Assembly (NCBI GenBank): GCA_963932465.1
Contig: OZ010798.1
Coordinates: 15,360,981 to 15,424,980 of the forward strand
From: Maratus speciosus
Taxonomy: Eukaryota > Arthropoda > Arachnida > Araneae > Salticidae
DNA: 64,000 bases
Direction: 5' to 3'
In this document: one piece after another, positions 1 to 12,238 of the stretch
How positions within the stretch are numbered: the first letter of the stretch is position 1
Layout of the letters: every line of letters starts with the position of its first letter
The notes under the pieces: generated by a model
The model's database searches: none
What the model saw: only the letters and a program-made list of their open reading frames with translations
Told to the model about the DNA's origin: nothing
Made by a program: the position numbers and the translations under genes

Positions 1-780
1 CAAATAAAAGTAATTTTTTTTATATATAATTTTTGAACAGAAAATGACGTCAGCCATTAAAAAAAAACACCCATTCTTCTTCATAAATCAGTTACATTTC
101 AATATTTATACATTACGCTGATATTGAGTTTGAGACGCTAGGCAAAATGATTCAGTGAGTAAAAATGATGTCATACTTAAAACAAAACGATAATTTTCTT
201 TGATAAAACTAAATATTTGACCAATACTAAATGGCCAATACTATGACAACTAAAGGCAAATTTCTGAATTTTTTATTCGCGGGTACTGAGATTAGAACTT
301 AAAGTTTGTGAGAATGTTCATATGCAAAGTTGTATCGGACAAACGTGACTGTAAGTTTGGAAATACATTCATTAATAATTTATTGCGCGTTAAAATACTT
401 TTGTATTGTGAACTTGAGTGGTGCGTATGTAAATTTTGAGAAAGTGAAAATAACGTACAGTTGAGATTTTACCGGGGAATTTTTATGATGTGACAAAACC
501 AAATCCACTTTACTGATATTTCATCCCGTAAAAACAAACGTAAGAGCCTCTATCGATAATTTCATCATAATTATTCATCTTGATTACGTATTCTAATACA
601 GTTTAATTTTTCAATAATTTAAGCAGCTGCAGTTTGTGGAAACAACATTTTGGTAATTTTAGGTTAAAAATATTATTTGTTATAAGAGTTAGACAACCAA
701 TGGAGGATGATTTTTTTATTGTAATTATTTTTGTAGGTTTATCATATTTTGATCTAACAATTTCTTTCTAAACATTTTAG
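1..780. other. AT-rich intergenic DNA, nothing recognised
   Basis: No reading frame of useful length, RNA gene or clear repeat end was seen. Short phrases around a TGACGTCA-like core near 45 and 164 loosely recall the low-complexity stretch near 13740 and 13950, which suggests very old shared repeat content. The stretch is probably decayed transposon DNA. Confidence 0.4.
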
Positions 781-808
781 TTCGTCGAGTTTCGACGGGT
801 TCCAACTC

Positions 809-2700
809 GTATATATAAAATCCAAACGGAAATTTCGTTCCGAACGCCTAGATTTCGAGTTCTGCCGCATGGATTTTTACGGAACTTATACCATTAGATA
901 GGTATCGTTTCAGGGAAAGTTTTAAGCTATAACACATCATTCTACCTAGATTAGTTATAGAGTTATTACGGGAAATTCTGTTATTTTGGACTTTGTTACT
1001 TCATATTTCCTTAAATATCTGGGCTCCTATTGGTCGTAGAGCTTAGATCTCGCGCCAAAAGTAGCTCCGAAGCACCCAAGCAAACTTTTCCCCGCGATTA
1101 TTTTGCCGTCTTCCGATTTCCTCTAACTCTATTAGGGGCCCGCGTAGGGCCCCTTTAAAATATTTTTCGTAGTAATTTCAGCAATTATCTTAAATTATTG
1201 GTTAAGACCGCCACCCTCCCGATTCATGTATCTACGGAAAGGTTGCATGAAGGAGTTTCGTTCAGATACGCTTTCGTTAAGAATAGAGTGCGCTCCCTGG
1301 TGGTGGAATGTGGAACTAACATAACGCGATATTGTTAAAATTAGGAAATCTAACAATGCGATCTGTTTTAAACTTTGAGATAGTTCATAACACATAATCT
1401 ATTATCTATTCTATTATATATATAAAATCCAAATGGAAATTTCGTTCCGAGCGCCTAGATTTTGAGTTCTACTGCATGGATTTTGACGGAACTTACACTG
1501 TTAGATAGATATCGTTTCAAGGAAGGTTTTAAGCTATATCACATCGATCTACGTAGATTAGTTTTATGATGGAAAGTTCTGTTATTTTGGACCAAAAGTT
1601 TGCCATTGGCATATGATTTTCATCTTGGCATGTTAAGCTCTCTTTTTGTTAAATAATTGAAACGTCTATATGAATTAGAAATTAAAAAATACAAATTTGG
1701 TCGAAAAAAAAATAAAAATAAAAAAAAAATATCACTGTTTATTTTTAAATGCAAAGAAATACACTTTTAAGGAGAAATAATGGTATAAAACGAAACTATT
1801 TAATTTAAACATGAGAGGAATATGTTTGTTCTGCTTAAAAGAAGTATTTATTTTTTAAGTCGATCCGTTGAAGCAATATTTGGCGCTTTATCCTTTTTAA
1901 TGTCTATATTTGGCACCTGTATAAGGAACAAATTATTGAAATTTTATTTAAATATAAAATCGCGTTTCCTTTTTTTTTTAAAGTATGTCAAGGTAATATT
2001 CAATATTTTAGGATATTATAACGATATATTTGGGATATATTAGGCTTTTGATTTTACTTTTTTCGCCAAACAATTTGATTTTAAGCTAAAAAGGCATAAG
2101 TGTGACATCGGTCCGGACGATATCCACAATAATGGAAAATGTCCAAGCGTACGACAGCTTTTTGCTGAGTAAATTGTTATATTCAAACGTAAATTATATA
2201 AATATCAGTTAATATTTTGAAAATGGAATTAGATATTTAAATTTTAGTGTAAACGTCTGCCGCACACACATAATGTAAAATAATTTAATTTGAGACATTT
2301 AAAAAAAAATCACATTACTACGGAAACATGCCAATTTGTTTTCCGAAACTTGTGTATATATATGAAATATAAATGGAAATTTCGTTTCGGCTGCATATAA
2401 CTCGAGTTAGAGTAAGTGGATTTTGACGATTTTGTACTGTTAGATAACTTTTCATGGAAGGTTTCAGTACATGGCATAACATTCTGTGTTGATTATTTAT
2501 AGAATAACAGTGAAAATTTCTATAATCAGATAAACCCGATTATGAAAGTTTAGCCTTTAAAAAAGATTTCGGGGAATAGATTTCGATAGAACTTGCACTG
2601 TTAGCTAAATAATTTTCCAGGCAAGGTTTTGTTATATAACATATTCTTCTACATTGCTTAGTTATAGAGTTATGAGGTGACTTCTCTAATCAGGTGACCC
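809..2700 (+). repeat. Repeated Helitron-5'-like segments
   Basis: Similar segments begin at about 809, 1409 and 2351, with a weaker fourth near 2570. The first three start with a TATATATA-rich stretch and continue with AAATGGAAATTTCGTTCCG-like sequence, a TTACGGAACTTA-like stretch and a TTAGTTATAGAGTTAT-like stretch. The first two are about 600 bases apart and match for at least 170 bases. Helitron 5' ends commonly begin with TC and a TATATATA-rich stretch, and a helicase relic lies downstream, so I infer stacked 5' ends of one Helitron family. They could instead be an unrelated dispersed repeat. Confidence 0.4.
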
Positions 2701-3501
2701 ATTTTTAAAGTAATAGTGGAAAATTCCTGACTCATATTTGACGCCGAACTTGGCTACTATTTACTAATATAGTCGTCAGAGTGTTATCTTTTAGACTATC
2801 ACTATTTCCTTACAAAAATTTTCGTTTTATATTTCTGTTACAAATATCTTTGAAACTCGCTATGTGAAGAGGTTTTTCTGTACATTTATGTTAGCCCGGC
2901 GAAAATTTCGCCATTAGCAATTTATTCCCTGCAATATCAGATTTATTTTTCGCGTATGTAAATTAGGAAAATTACTTTGATGGTGAAATAGATTCTTTTG
3001 GTTTATAGTATTATATCTGACTTTCATTTTTTTGTATTTTTAATGAAATATGTGAAAGATATATGTTTGCAGTATGTGTCTTTTAAATATGTGTATTTTA
3101 AATAAAATAAGTGAAATGTGTATATTTTAAATGAAACGAATCTAATAAGAATCATGGCGATATATTATAATATTTGGCGATTACATGCGCCCGAATAACA
3201 TAAAAGTACCGTTTTTCCTTGCAATTGTTTTAGGAAACTATCACTAGAATAATTTAAAAAATATTTTGGTAGAAAAAAAAATCACGATCTCTTCGAGTAC
3301 TGTAAATAATGACAGAAATATTGCTAATATTAAGTACTAGCTTCCCTTGGCGACAAGTTTGGTCTCCATTAAATATATGCTAAGCATTGATTGTATCATG
3401 CTACTTTTATTCATAATTTAATTTATATTTTACTTGCTCAATCCTTCGCCAAATAGGAAGATTCTGACAGAGAAATCAAGAACTCGATATTTGGTACTAA
3501 T

Positions 3502-3612
3502 TGATTATCCCGTCGACCAAAAATCTATCGCCAAACTATAAGATTAAGTGCCAATAATGGCTTATCGTAAATGTCACATTCACTTGATATTAAACACGTT
3601 ACACGCGTTTGA
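3502..3612. repeat. 110-bp direct repeat, copy 1 (copy 2 at 6107-6217)
   Basis: This stretch recurs at 6107-6217 in the same orientation, sharing GATTATCCCGT at the start and AAATGTCACATTCA in the middle. The two copies flank the helicase pseudogene. They may be internal repeats of the same Helitron, or two insertions of one older repeat. Confidence 0.6.
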
Positions 3613-3628
3613 CACATAATTAAATTAA

Positions 3629-3841
3629 AGGGCACAGATGTCATATACGCACCATATTGGCGCGATTTTTTTTGCTGACGCCAACGTCATATACGCAACG
3701 GGTACTTAACTGGCGCCAAAGTATCGTTATTTTGCTTGCTATGGTAACCCGGATATTGTTGTTTATGCTGTTGATGTTTTCGCCAAATTGGCGTCAGAAA
3801 AAAATTGCTTCAATATGGTGCGTATATGACATCTGTTCCAC
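3629..3841. mobile_element. 213-bp MITE in a TTAA site
   Basis: The ends are inverted repeats of about 50 bases sharing ACAGATGTCATATACGCACC. TTAA stands on both sides, at 3625-3628 and 3842-3845. TTAA duplication is typical of the piggyBac and Kolobok superfamilies. The element is too short to code for a transposase. It sits inside the Helitron-derived block, so it inserted later. Confidence 0.75.
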
Positions 3842-4022
3842 TTAAAGAAGGGTTATATTGTTTTTATATCTTTAAAGTGGCCCGATTCTATAGCAGAATC
3901 TACGCAGAATTGGTACATTTTTGAACAAAGTTTTTTTTTTTTTTTGGCTGCCTTATGGTATTTTCCTGTTATAGCAACATCCTGCCAAAATGTATGCTAA
4001 TGCGCCATTTATTTCAACCCTG

Positions 4023-5176
4023 AATCAAAGCACTCAATGTTCAAATTGCCTCTCAATGCCACTTCGAATGATTCTGCTATATGCAACATATCTAAACAAA
4101 GTGACACAGCAAAAATATTGCAAAAGTGTTCGTTAATTGTGTGGGATGAAAGTACTATGTCGCATAAAACATCCGTGGAAACACTTGATCGTATTCTGAA
4201 GGACCTCAGAAATAACAAGTTAATGGGTGGAGTCACAGTTCTATTTTCCGGAGATTTTAGACAAACATTGCCAGTAATCCCAAGAGGAACTCGTGCGGAT
4301 GAGGTAAATGCCTGCCTCAAGCGTTCTTATATATGGTTTCATGTAAAAAAGTTATCACTCACAATAAATATGCGCTCTAGATTATCTGGAGATGAAAATA
4401 ACAGTTTCGCTAATCAGTTACTCAAATTGGGAAACGGAACAATTGAATTACATGATGGCCAAATTTCATTAAACAATTCTAATTTATGTTTAAACGTTAA
4501 TGACATTGAAGACCTGGTTAAGGCTGTGTATCCTGATATTAGTTCTTTATCCCATCGACCTTTGACATGGTTGGCCGAAAGAGCTATTTTAGCCCCAAGA
4601 AATGACGCTGTCGAAAGCATCAATGATTTGATTTTGACGAAATTTGACGCCGAGTCACATACATATATGTCTGTTGATGTAGTAATGGATGAAGATGAAG
4701 CTGTGCAGTATCCAACCGAATTCTTGAATTCAATAAATCTACCTGATATACCATCACACATTCCTATACTTAAAGTTGGAGCGCCAATCATATTGCTACT
4801 CAACCTAAATCCCCCAAACTGTGCAAAGGGACGCGTCTGAAAATTGTGAAATTGAACAAGCATCTCATAGAGGCTGTTGTTATCAGTGGTTGTGGTACTG
4901 GAGAAAAATATATGATACCTCGAATACCTCTTATTTCCTCCGATTTACCGTTCACCTTTAAAAGGCTACAATTTCCAGTTCGATTATGCTTTGCCATGAC
5001 TATTAACAGAGCACAGGGTCAAACTTTAAAGATCGCTGGCATAAACTTAAATGCACCGTTTTTCTCACGGTCAAATATACGTGGCATTCTCTAGAGTAGG
5101 TTCTCCAAACAATGTATATGTTTTGGCACCTAATTATAAAACAAAAAATATAGTTTACCAAGAAGCTCTTGCTTGA
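4023..5176 (+). pseudogene. Helitron Pif1-like helicase domain, 5'-truncated and frameshifted
   Basis: This is the C-terminal two thirds of a superfamily 1 (Pif1/RecD-like) helicase, the module that unwinds DNA during rolling-circle Helitron transposition. In order I see the DE motif in IVWDEST (motif II), FSGDFRQTLPVIPRG (motif III), a NMRSRL stretch, an ILAPRN segment, FAMTINRAQGQTL (motif V) and YVAFSRVGSPNNVYVLAP (motif VI). Homology starts before the first ATG at 4037, so that ATG is not a true start. The Walker A loop should lie just upstream, where only scrambled remnants remain. The frame shifts near 4830 and returns to the first frame near 5060; the stop is TGA at 5174-5176. No Rep nuclease domain is visible. 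The copy cannot be functional. Confidence 0.9.
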
Positions 5177-6000
5177 AATTGTTAACATATTTTTTAATAA
5201 ATGTTGCTTTTTTATTACGCTATTTATTTGTTACTCATTTTTTATTTTCTCTTTTTCAGTTTTTAAAATATTTCATAGTTAAGTTTCGCAACCAAATAGA
5301 TGTATTATGGCAAATGTGATTTGGCACATAATAAACTCTATTGTTGTAACTCAAATACAACGTTAAACTCATAATTTTCTCAAAGTAAAAAATACAATAA
5401 TTAAATCGATACTTTTTCCGTTAACAAGGTGCAAATCTTAATGATGGGAACTTTTACTTTTGCACTTAAATATAGAAACAATGGTTTAATGTTGAAATAA
5501 AATGTCTTTTGCTTATAATATTATTTCTTATTAACACATTTCCCCCCTCCCCCTGAATTTTGAATGAAATAAGTGAAAAATATCCATTTTAAATGTATTT
5601 ATGTAGCATGTTATTTATGTAGCATGTTATTTATGTAGCATGTTATTTATGTAGCATATTAACAGCATGCAGAATTTTAAAAAAATTAAGTAACTTAAAT
5701 GCAATGCGAAGGAAAAAATATTTCGCGATTTATCATCTGCGCCTGACTAACGGGAAAATATCTTCAAATTTATTAAATTATTTAATTTTGAAAATATTAA
5801 TATGTTGTGTCGCCATCGGAAAGCCAACCAAAGTAAACCAACTAAAGTACCAACCAACTATAAGTATTGTTTTTAGCAATTCTAGCAAATAAGCCAGTGA
5901 ATGAAAAATCGATTTCAAATTTTCATTTTACATACATAAACCAAATTAAATTAGATAAAAGAACGTAAAAGTAAACTTATTCCAAAACCTAAGTGTCAGT
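5177..6000. other. AT-rich Helitron 3' region without genes
   Basis: Nothing codes here. The only regular structure is a 16-bp repeat at 5596-5659, listed separately. The stretch lies between the helicase relic and the probable Helitron 3' end. Confidence 0.4.
5596..5659. repeat. 16-bp tandem repeat, four copies
   Basis: The unit ATTTATGTAGCATGTT is repeated about four times, with the last copy altered. It is a short minisatellite, probably formed by slippage. Confidence 0.85.
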
Positions 6001-6004
6001 AGTA

Positions 6005-6048
<44 letters not shown>
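6001..6048. repeat. (AAT)n microsatellite
   Basis: About 14 AAT units follow a short AGT start. This is an ordinary trinucleotide microsatellite. Confidence 0.95.
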
Positions 6049-6049
<1 letters not shown>

Positions 6050-6399
6050 CTTTCACATTTTTGAAAGTATTAATATTAAAAGTTGTTCAAAAAACAGTAG
6101 TACTTGATTATCCCGTTGACCAAAAAACTACCCCCAAACTAAGATTTAATTGTCAATAATGAATGATCGTAAATGTCACATTCAATTGACACTAAATACG
6201 TTACACGTGTTTGTTACGCCATCAAGTGAATTTTGATTCGACATTTTATTTGTATTTTTATTAATGTTTTACAAATTTATTTTTTCTTTCGTTATTTAAA
6301 ATAAAAATTATGTCAATTTGTATAATTGGCGAATAGTTTGGCAATCTGTATAATTTGGCGATATTGGTCGATGGGATTATCAAGTAGTGCCGGAAAAAT

Positions 6400-6437
6400 T
6401 TACATTCTGCGTGAGCGGAGCCATGGGTAAAAGCTAG
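6400..6437 (+). mobile_element. Probable Helitron 3' end (CTAG)
   Basis: GGGTAAAAGCTAG followed by T ends here. It parallels the confident Helitron end at 46090-46103, GGGTTAAACAGCTAG followed by T. Canonical Helitrons end in CTRR, next to a host T, with a GC-rich hairpin just upstream. The hairpin here, within TGCGTGAGCGGAG, is weak. It probably closes the element carrying the helicase relic. Confidence 0.5.
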
Positions 6438-6803
6438 TATATATATATATATGACTTTAACACTAACAATGATAGTCCGCGAGCCAGCAACAGATTTTGA
6501 TGACCAAGTTCCTCTCGGCCGATAATTTGTAAAATGCTTCAAAGAGCTGTATCATGAAGCACCGTGAACTTCAGCTGCGGTTCCGTGGGTGGGTTAAGCA
6601 GCGGTAGCCTCTCAAACACGTAAAAAAATAAAAAATAAAGATCACTCATTTCCTCCCGGTTGAAAATTTGTCAAATTATAGCTAACCCAGTATCTTGAAG
6701 GAAAATAAAAGTCAGCTGATTATAAAGTGGTGGTTAATACGTCAGCTGGTCACACAAACATGAAAAAAATATACAGGGTGCAAAGGAAAGTCCCGTTAAA
6801 ACT

Positions 6804-7100
6804 TTCTAACTGGAAATTTTGCTCTATTTCTTTTCGTTTACGATTTTCAATAGCTATCTTCCAAATTTTGCCACTAGGAGGCGCTGCTGTCGTTTGCATT
6901 AAATCGGTCGTAGTCACTTTATTATACCGTTACCTCACTTCCATAGCTGTAGTTCTTTCCGTTCGCAAGTACTTGCGAACTACGACCGATTTAATGCAAA
7001 CGACAGCAGCGCCTCCTAGTGGCAAAATTTGGAAGCTAGCTATTGAAAATCGTAAAGGAAAAGAAATAGAGCAAAATTTCCAGTTAGAAAGTTTTAGAGC
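6804..7100. repeat. Internal hairpin inside the left foldback arm
   Basis: ACTTTCTAACTGGAAATTTT at 6804 reappears as its reverse complement near 7075-7096. The two halves meet around 6965, where AAGTACTT forms the centre. A 128-codon frame (6727-7113) is an effect of the symmetry: its second half reads the complement of the first. The same sequence without its mirror half occurs near 7905-8070. Confidence 0.85.
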
Positions 7101-7476
7101 ATCAATTAATTAGTACGAAACGACATTTGGTTTATATGGATAAGATAAATCTTCGCCCGTATTCCCAAAAATGACCGAAATCGATTTATTCTATTTTGTG
7201 TAAAAGTTTGAATAGAATAGCCAGAAGTATGAAGAATAAGCACAATTTATGGTATAAATACGTGCTTATCTCAATACATTTTGATAACATCACACACATA
7301 CACACAAAAAAAAGACAAACTGTCTCACAGTAATAAAAAGTTAATATTCAGTATGTTCGAAAAGTTTGCCATTGTTCACGATACACGTTTGTATTCGTGA
7401 GAGTAATTCTACATGCCACATTTCGCAGCATGGAACGTCTATTGCTAGCCTCTTCAATACGACGACATAGATTTAA

Positions 7477-7682
7477 CCCGTTAAAGGGCGGTGGCTAGAC
7501 GGTCTAGCCACCTAATTTTAATTCCAAAACTGACAAATGGCAGCAAGAATATTTTAATAAAATTTTGCTTTTGTAGTGAAACTGAAAATTAACGGGTTTT
7601 TTTAAGAAATTCGTTTGAATATTCTGGCGTCAGAAAATTATTTCATCAGTTTACGAACAGAATTCTTCTGTCCCTGAAAGGG
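7477..7682. mobile_element. 206-bp TTAA-site MITE, CCCTTT-type ends
   Basis: TTAA lies at 7473-7476 and 7683-7686. The left end reads CCCGTTAAAGGGC and the right end, reversed, reads CCCTTTCAGGGAC. Ends starting CCCTTT next to TTAA resemble piggyBac-derived elements. A short palindrome, GGTGGCTAGACGGTCTAGCC, lies near the left end. It sits in the spacer of the foldback. Confidence 0.7.
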
Positions 7683-8227
7683 TTAATCTAAAACTTTAAA
7701 GGCATTGGAAATTAAATTTTTGCAGACATTACAGCACAGCATAATGTCACAATCTGAAATTGTGCACTGTTACATTTACTTAATGTGAATATGCAAAGTA
7801 GAATCATCGCTCATCGATTTCGGACATTTTTGTGTATACAGGCGACGATTTATCTTATCCGCGTGAACCAAATGTCATTTAGTACTAATTAATTGATGCT
7901 CTAAACTTTCTAATTGGAAATTTTGCTCTATTTCTTTTCGTTTACGATTTTCAATAGCTATCTTCCAAATCTCGCCACTAGGAGGCGCTGCATTAAATCG
8001 GGCGTAGTCACTTTACTATACCGTTACCTCACTTCCATAGCTGTAGCTCTTTCCGTTCGCAAGTATTTTCAGGTTAAAGAGACTTTCCTTTGCACCCTGT
8101 ATATTTTTTCATGTTCATGTGACCAGCTGACGTATTAACCACCACTTTATAATCAGCTGACTTTTTTTTTTCTTCAAGATATTGGGTTAGCTATAATTTG
8201 ACAAATTTTCAACCGGGAGGAAATGAC

Positions 8228-8229
<2 letters not shown>

Positions 8230-8270
<41 letters not shown>
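8230..8270. repeat. (AT)n microsatellite
   Basis: About 20 AT units in the right arm of the foldback. Confidence 0.95.
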
Positions 8271-8272
<2 letters not shown>

Positions 8273-8689
8273 CGTGTTTGAAAAGCTACCGCTGCTCAAC
8301 CCACCCACGGAACCGCAGCTGACGTTCACGGAGCTTCATGATACAACTCTCTGAAGCATTTTACGAATTATTGGCCGAGAAGAAATAACTGACGAAATTT
8401 GCGCCTGGTTCGGGGACTATGAGTGATAAATTTGTTAAAAAAGATATTCTCAATTAAAAAAAAAGAAAAAGAAAAAACATAAACACAACCTTGCGAAAAT
8501 GCAACGTAATAATTATGTAATAACAACGTAATAGCAACTATAAAATACTCCTTAATGTGTCTTTTGGGAAAAAAAATCGCTATATTATCAGGTTTTATTT
8601 TCGGAGTATCTTACCATGATTTCTACGAAATAAGATCGGAATCTTTCAGTAATTTGTATTCCAAAACACACATTGCGGCTTATTTTCAC

Positions 8690-10110
8690 GCATAGTAAGT
8701 GGCATTCATTCACATTGAATAATCTACATTCATTCACAAAAAAGAGTCTACGTTTATTGATTCATTCACATTGAATAATCTACATTCATTCACAAAAAGA
8801 GTCTACGTTTTTTGAGTCATTCACATTGAATAATCTACATTCATTCATATAAAAGAGTCTACGTTTATTGATTCATTCACATTGAATGCTCTACATTCAT
8901 TCATTCATATAGTGTCTACTTTTATTGATACATTAACATATAAAATCTACATTCATTCATTCATTCATATAAAAGAGTCTACGTTTATTGATATATTCAG
9001 TTAAAATAACCGACATTCATTCATTTAAATAAAAGAGATTGATTCATTCGCATAAAATAATATACATTCGTTCATTCATATAAAAGAGTCTTACATTTAT
9101 TGATTCATTCACATTGACTACTCTACATTCATTCATTCGTATAAAAGTGTCTACTTTTATTGATTCATTAACATATAAAATCTACATTCATTCATTCATT
9201 CATATAAAAGAGTCTACGTTTATTGATACATTCAGTTAAAATAACCGACATTCATTCATTCAAATAAAAGAGATTGATTCATTCGCATAAAATAATATAC
9301 ATTCGTTCAATCATATAAAAGAGTCTTACATTTATTGATTCATTCACATAAAATAATCAATATTCATTCATTCATATAAAGGAGTCTACGTTTATTCATA
9401 CATTCACATAAAATAATTTGCATTCAGGCCTTCATATAAAGGAGTCTACGTTTATTTATTCATTCACACAAAATAATCTACATTCATTCATTCATTCATA
9501 TAAAAGTGTTTACGCCTATTGATTCATTCACATAAAATAATCTACATTCATTCATTCATATAAAAGAGTCTACGTTTATTGATACATTCAGTTAAAATAA
9601 CCGACATTCATTCATTCAAATAAAAGAGATTGATTCATTCGCATAAAATAATATACATTCGTTCAATCATATAAAAGAGTCTTACATTTATTGATTCATT
9701 CACATAAAATAATCAATATTCATTCATTCATATAAAGGAGTCTACGTTTATTCATACATTCACATAAAATAATTTGCATTCAGGCCTTCATATAAAGGAG
9801 TCTACGTTTATTCATTCATTTACACAAAATAATCTACATTCATTCATTCATTCATATAAAAGTGTTTACGCTTATTGATTCATTCACATAAAATAATCTA
9901 CATTCATTCATTCATATAAAAGTGTGTACGTTTATTGATTCATTCACATAAAGTAATCTACATTCATTCATCCATTTATATAAAAGAGTCTACGTTTATT
10001 AATCATGCACATAAATAATCTAAATTCATTCATTCATATAAAAGAGTTTACGTTTATTCATTTATTGACACAAAATAATCTACATTTGTTCATGCATTTT
10101 TAGGGACAAA
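8690..10110. repeat. Minisatellite with higher-order repeats
   Basis: A basic unit of about 60-70 bases combines CATTCATTCATATAAAAGAG, TCTACGTTTATTGATT and CATTCACATAAAATAATCTA. It repeats over about 1.4 kb, with extra CATT units changing its length. A longer block of several variants recurs almost base for base at 9225-9455 and 9581-9811, a period of 356 bases. A shorter, more diverged form starts near 8989. Variant units include one with AGTTAAAATAACCGACATT and one with TTTGCATTCAGGCC. Confidence 0.9.
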
Positions 10111-10329
10111 AATTTACAGTTATTCAGCTACATCCATGGCATTCATTCTCTTTCACCATCTGTTTTTGTTTGAGTTTGAATTGGCCGGTATTTATGAGTA
10201 ATGCAATTCAAATAGTGTTTTTGTATACAGAGTGTTCCTTCTATTGGTTGGACACTAGGTAATTGCTAAGTCGTTTTTTACACTGCCAACTAACGAGAGA
10301 AAGAAAAATCGCAATTTGTCATGAATTAA

Positions 10330-10476
10330 AACTTCGAGACCGAAAGCGATGTATTAGTGGACAGCGAGATCGTTGACGCTGTGCTAAGTAAAACCACCGA
10401 TAACGCTGGTTGCAATTCTGAGGAACGAGGACAAGAAGTCGGCAGAAGAAAATGTGTCACTGAAAAAAATAACTGA
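10330..10476 (+). pseudogene. Tigger/pogo transposase C-terminal fragment
   Basis: An open stretch without a start codon reads NFETESDVLVDSEIVDAV and runs on to a TGA at 10474-10476. Acidic tails of this kind, with an E-I-V motif, are typical of the end of pogo/Tigger DDE transposases. A pogo-like terminus follows at about 10850-10914. The catalytic core is missing. The call rests on composition and context, not on catalytic residues. Confidence 0.45.
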
Positions 10477-10849
10477 ATAAATTTTACTAGAAAATTAACA
10501 TTAGCTTTAGAGAAATATGACTAGATTTCCCGACTATATTATACGACTATCAATTTTATTAAATCGATATTCTTTCCTTGTATATAATCCAATAAAAACA
10601 TGTTATATAACGGACGAAAAAATTGATGCAAATAAAATTGACATCGATGTTTCGGAAATTACACGAGAATAAATGACTTTTTTTTTTTCTTTTTTTTTTT
10701 TTAGATAGAAAATATCAAACTTTGCTTTGTTTTTTCTCTTTTTCTCGCTTAAATATCACTTTTGGCTATGAATCGAATTATGAACAAATTATGAACAAAT
10801 TATGAATCCTTAAAAACATCGGAAGTACTTTTGGTATTCTTTCAGAAAT

Positions 10850-10914
10850 CCGGAATTTTCAAAAATCCGGCTTAGTCTTGGTTCCGACAATGCCGAATTT
10901 TCGAGGTTATACTG
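10850..10914. mobile_element. Pogo/Tigger-like right end
   Basis: CCGAATTTTCGAGGTTATACTGT, read in reverse, begins ACAGTATAACCTCGAAAATT, close to the CAGT(A/G)..CCTCG ends of pogo elements. Copies of the CCGGAATTTT and AAATCCGG kind lie just inside. The left end was not found. Confidence 0.5.
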
Positions 10915-11147
10915 TTTGTTCCAAAAGCAGTTCTTGATCATACGAAAATCCATTTTCTTCAAAATAGTTAATTTGTTCATTTACGAATTTAAAATTTTTA
11001 TATTTTCGAAGAAACACGGTTGGATGCAATTACAAAATGACGTATGGATCCCTAATATCAGCGGTCTACTGAGCCTAAGCTGAAATCAGGGCCTGATAAC
11101 ATACGCTGAGAAAGGTAAGCAGGTCGAAGTTTCTACTTTGGTTCTAA

Positions 11148-12238
11148 TTAAATATCGACCGAAAATTCGGTTATGTTTTCGGCTCAAAATTCTGAGTTCG
11201 GCAACATTTTCGCCGAAAATTAGGCCGGACAGAAACTATCTGTATTCCAAAAAAACTCGCGAAACAACTTTGAAGACGCTTTTCACGCGCTCATTAAAAG
11301 CTGTAGACTGAACAGTCACAGAAATTTTTTAGTTTGAAACCGCATAAGTGTGTCGAATACTCTTTGAGAAAGTTCTAGTATAACGGATGATCATTTTGAA
11401 AAATCATTATAAACAAGTAAAAATTAAATTAAAAAAATCAAAAAAACCCGACTGCGTAAAAAGCAAACTAATTATTTATTTCTCATCAATGTGAAACTAT
11501 TTTTTATATTACTTACCTATTTTTTTATTTACTTGTATGACTTTTAAGTTGTGTTTAATGGTTAGTTCCTATCTATAAACACTGCTTTGATGAAGCCTAT
11601 AGATGTCTATGAAGTTTAGAGTTGCAGTAAAGCTAGAGATCCTACCTACATAACTTCCAGGTTGTGTAATATTTAAATGAAGTCTCTGACTGTAAGTCAC
11701 TTCAGTCAGTGAAACATCGTCTTCATTTTGAAAGACCTATCCAATGTTATGCCGCTCAATATAGTGCATAATTTTCTTTTGTCTCTACTACCATTTTGTA
11801 TTTTACGGCCGCCATTTTGAATTTATAAAAACAAAATCTAGCCTATAACCATCGGACGATTAAGACGAATCGATAGAGACCTCATTCATTAAAATCCATC
11901 CAGCCGTTGAGATGTTTCGAGGGTATATGGATTATGAAGAAATCCACATACCCAGATACGCGTGAAACACATAACCCTTCTTGGCAGCCGGGTAAAAAAT
12001 CGAGGTATACATGCCTAAAGCATTTTTTAATGCGATGAAATTTGTATCATTAGAAAATTCTTCTGTGTCGTAGACGATTTAATTACATTTTATTTTATAT
12101 GAAAATAAAAAGTTTTGGTCAAAGGTACAGAGAGCCAACTTGGGCCACATCGATATGTATTAATTACTTTTTAAAATGTTGGACGTTTTCGTTTTCGGTC
12201 GAAAATAGGAAGATTACCAAAATTTGGTTTCTGTCTTA
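11148..12238. mobile_element. hAT-like element with CCGAAAATTCGG ends
   Basis: The left end CGACCGAAAATTCGG and the right end GGTCGAAAATAGGAAGATTA match the ends and inner sequence of the better preserved copy at 44925-46231. Shared inner sequence includes GAAACTATCTGTATTCCAAA and TATACATGCCTAAA. I could not define its target duplication. A second repeat at about 11435-11997, with ACCCGACTGC and GCAGCCGGGT ends, appears to be inserted in it. Confidence 0.55.
11435..11997. mobile_element. Possible element with ACCCG(A/G)CTGC ends
   Basis: ACCCGACTGC near 11445 faces GCAGCCGGGT near 11984-11993. The right part carries ATACGCGTGAAACACATAACC, a phrase I associate with dispersed repeats of insects. 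No target duplication was identified and the class is unknown. Confidence 0.35.

Larger units (their letters stand above)
6455..8435. repeat. Long inverted repeat (foldback), about 2 kb
   Basis: The left arm (about 6455-7180) returns as reverse complement in the right arm (about 7800-8435). Landmarks are CTCTCGGCC, GGTTCCGTGGGTGGG, TCCTCCCGGTTGAAAATTTG and CAGCTGACGTATTAACC, each present in opposite orientation in both arms. Inside, at about 6775 and 8097, inverted copies of CAGGGTGCAAAGGAAAG resemble transposon ends. The pairing continues outward well beyond those ends, so flanking DNA was inverted with the element. The left arm holds a second hairpin (6804-7100). The right arm contains an (AT)n run. 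Confidence 0.85.

Noticed and set aside
4414..4863. 149-codon minus-strand frame
   Set aside because: It is the shadow of the helicase pseudogene, whose motifs read on the plus strand.
6727..7113. 128-codon plus-strand frame as a gene
   Set aside because: It runs through a hairpin, and its second half is the complement of the first.
8690..10110. Regularly spaced repeats that might suggest a CRISPR-like array
   Set aside because: Spacers are not unique, units are head-to-tail variants of one AT-rich motif, and the DNA is eukaryotic. It is a minisatellite.
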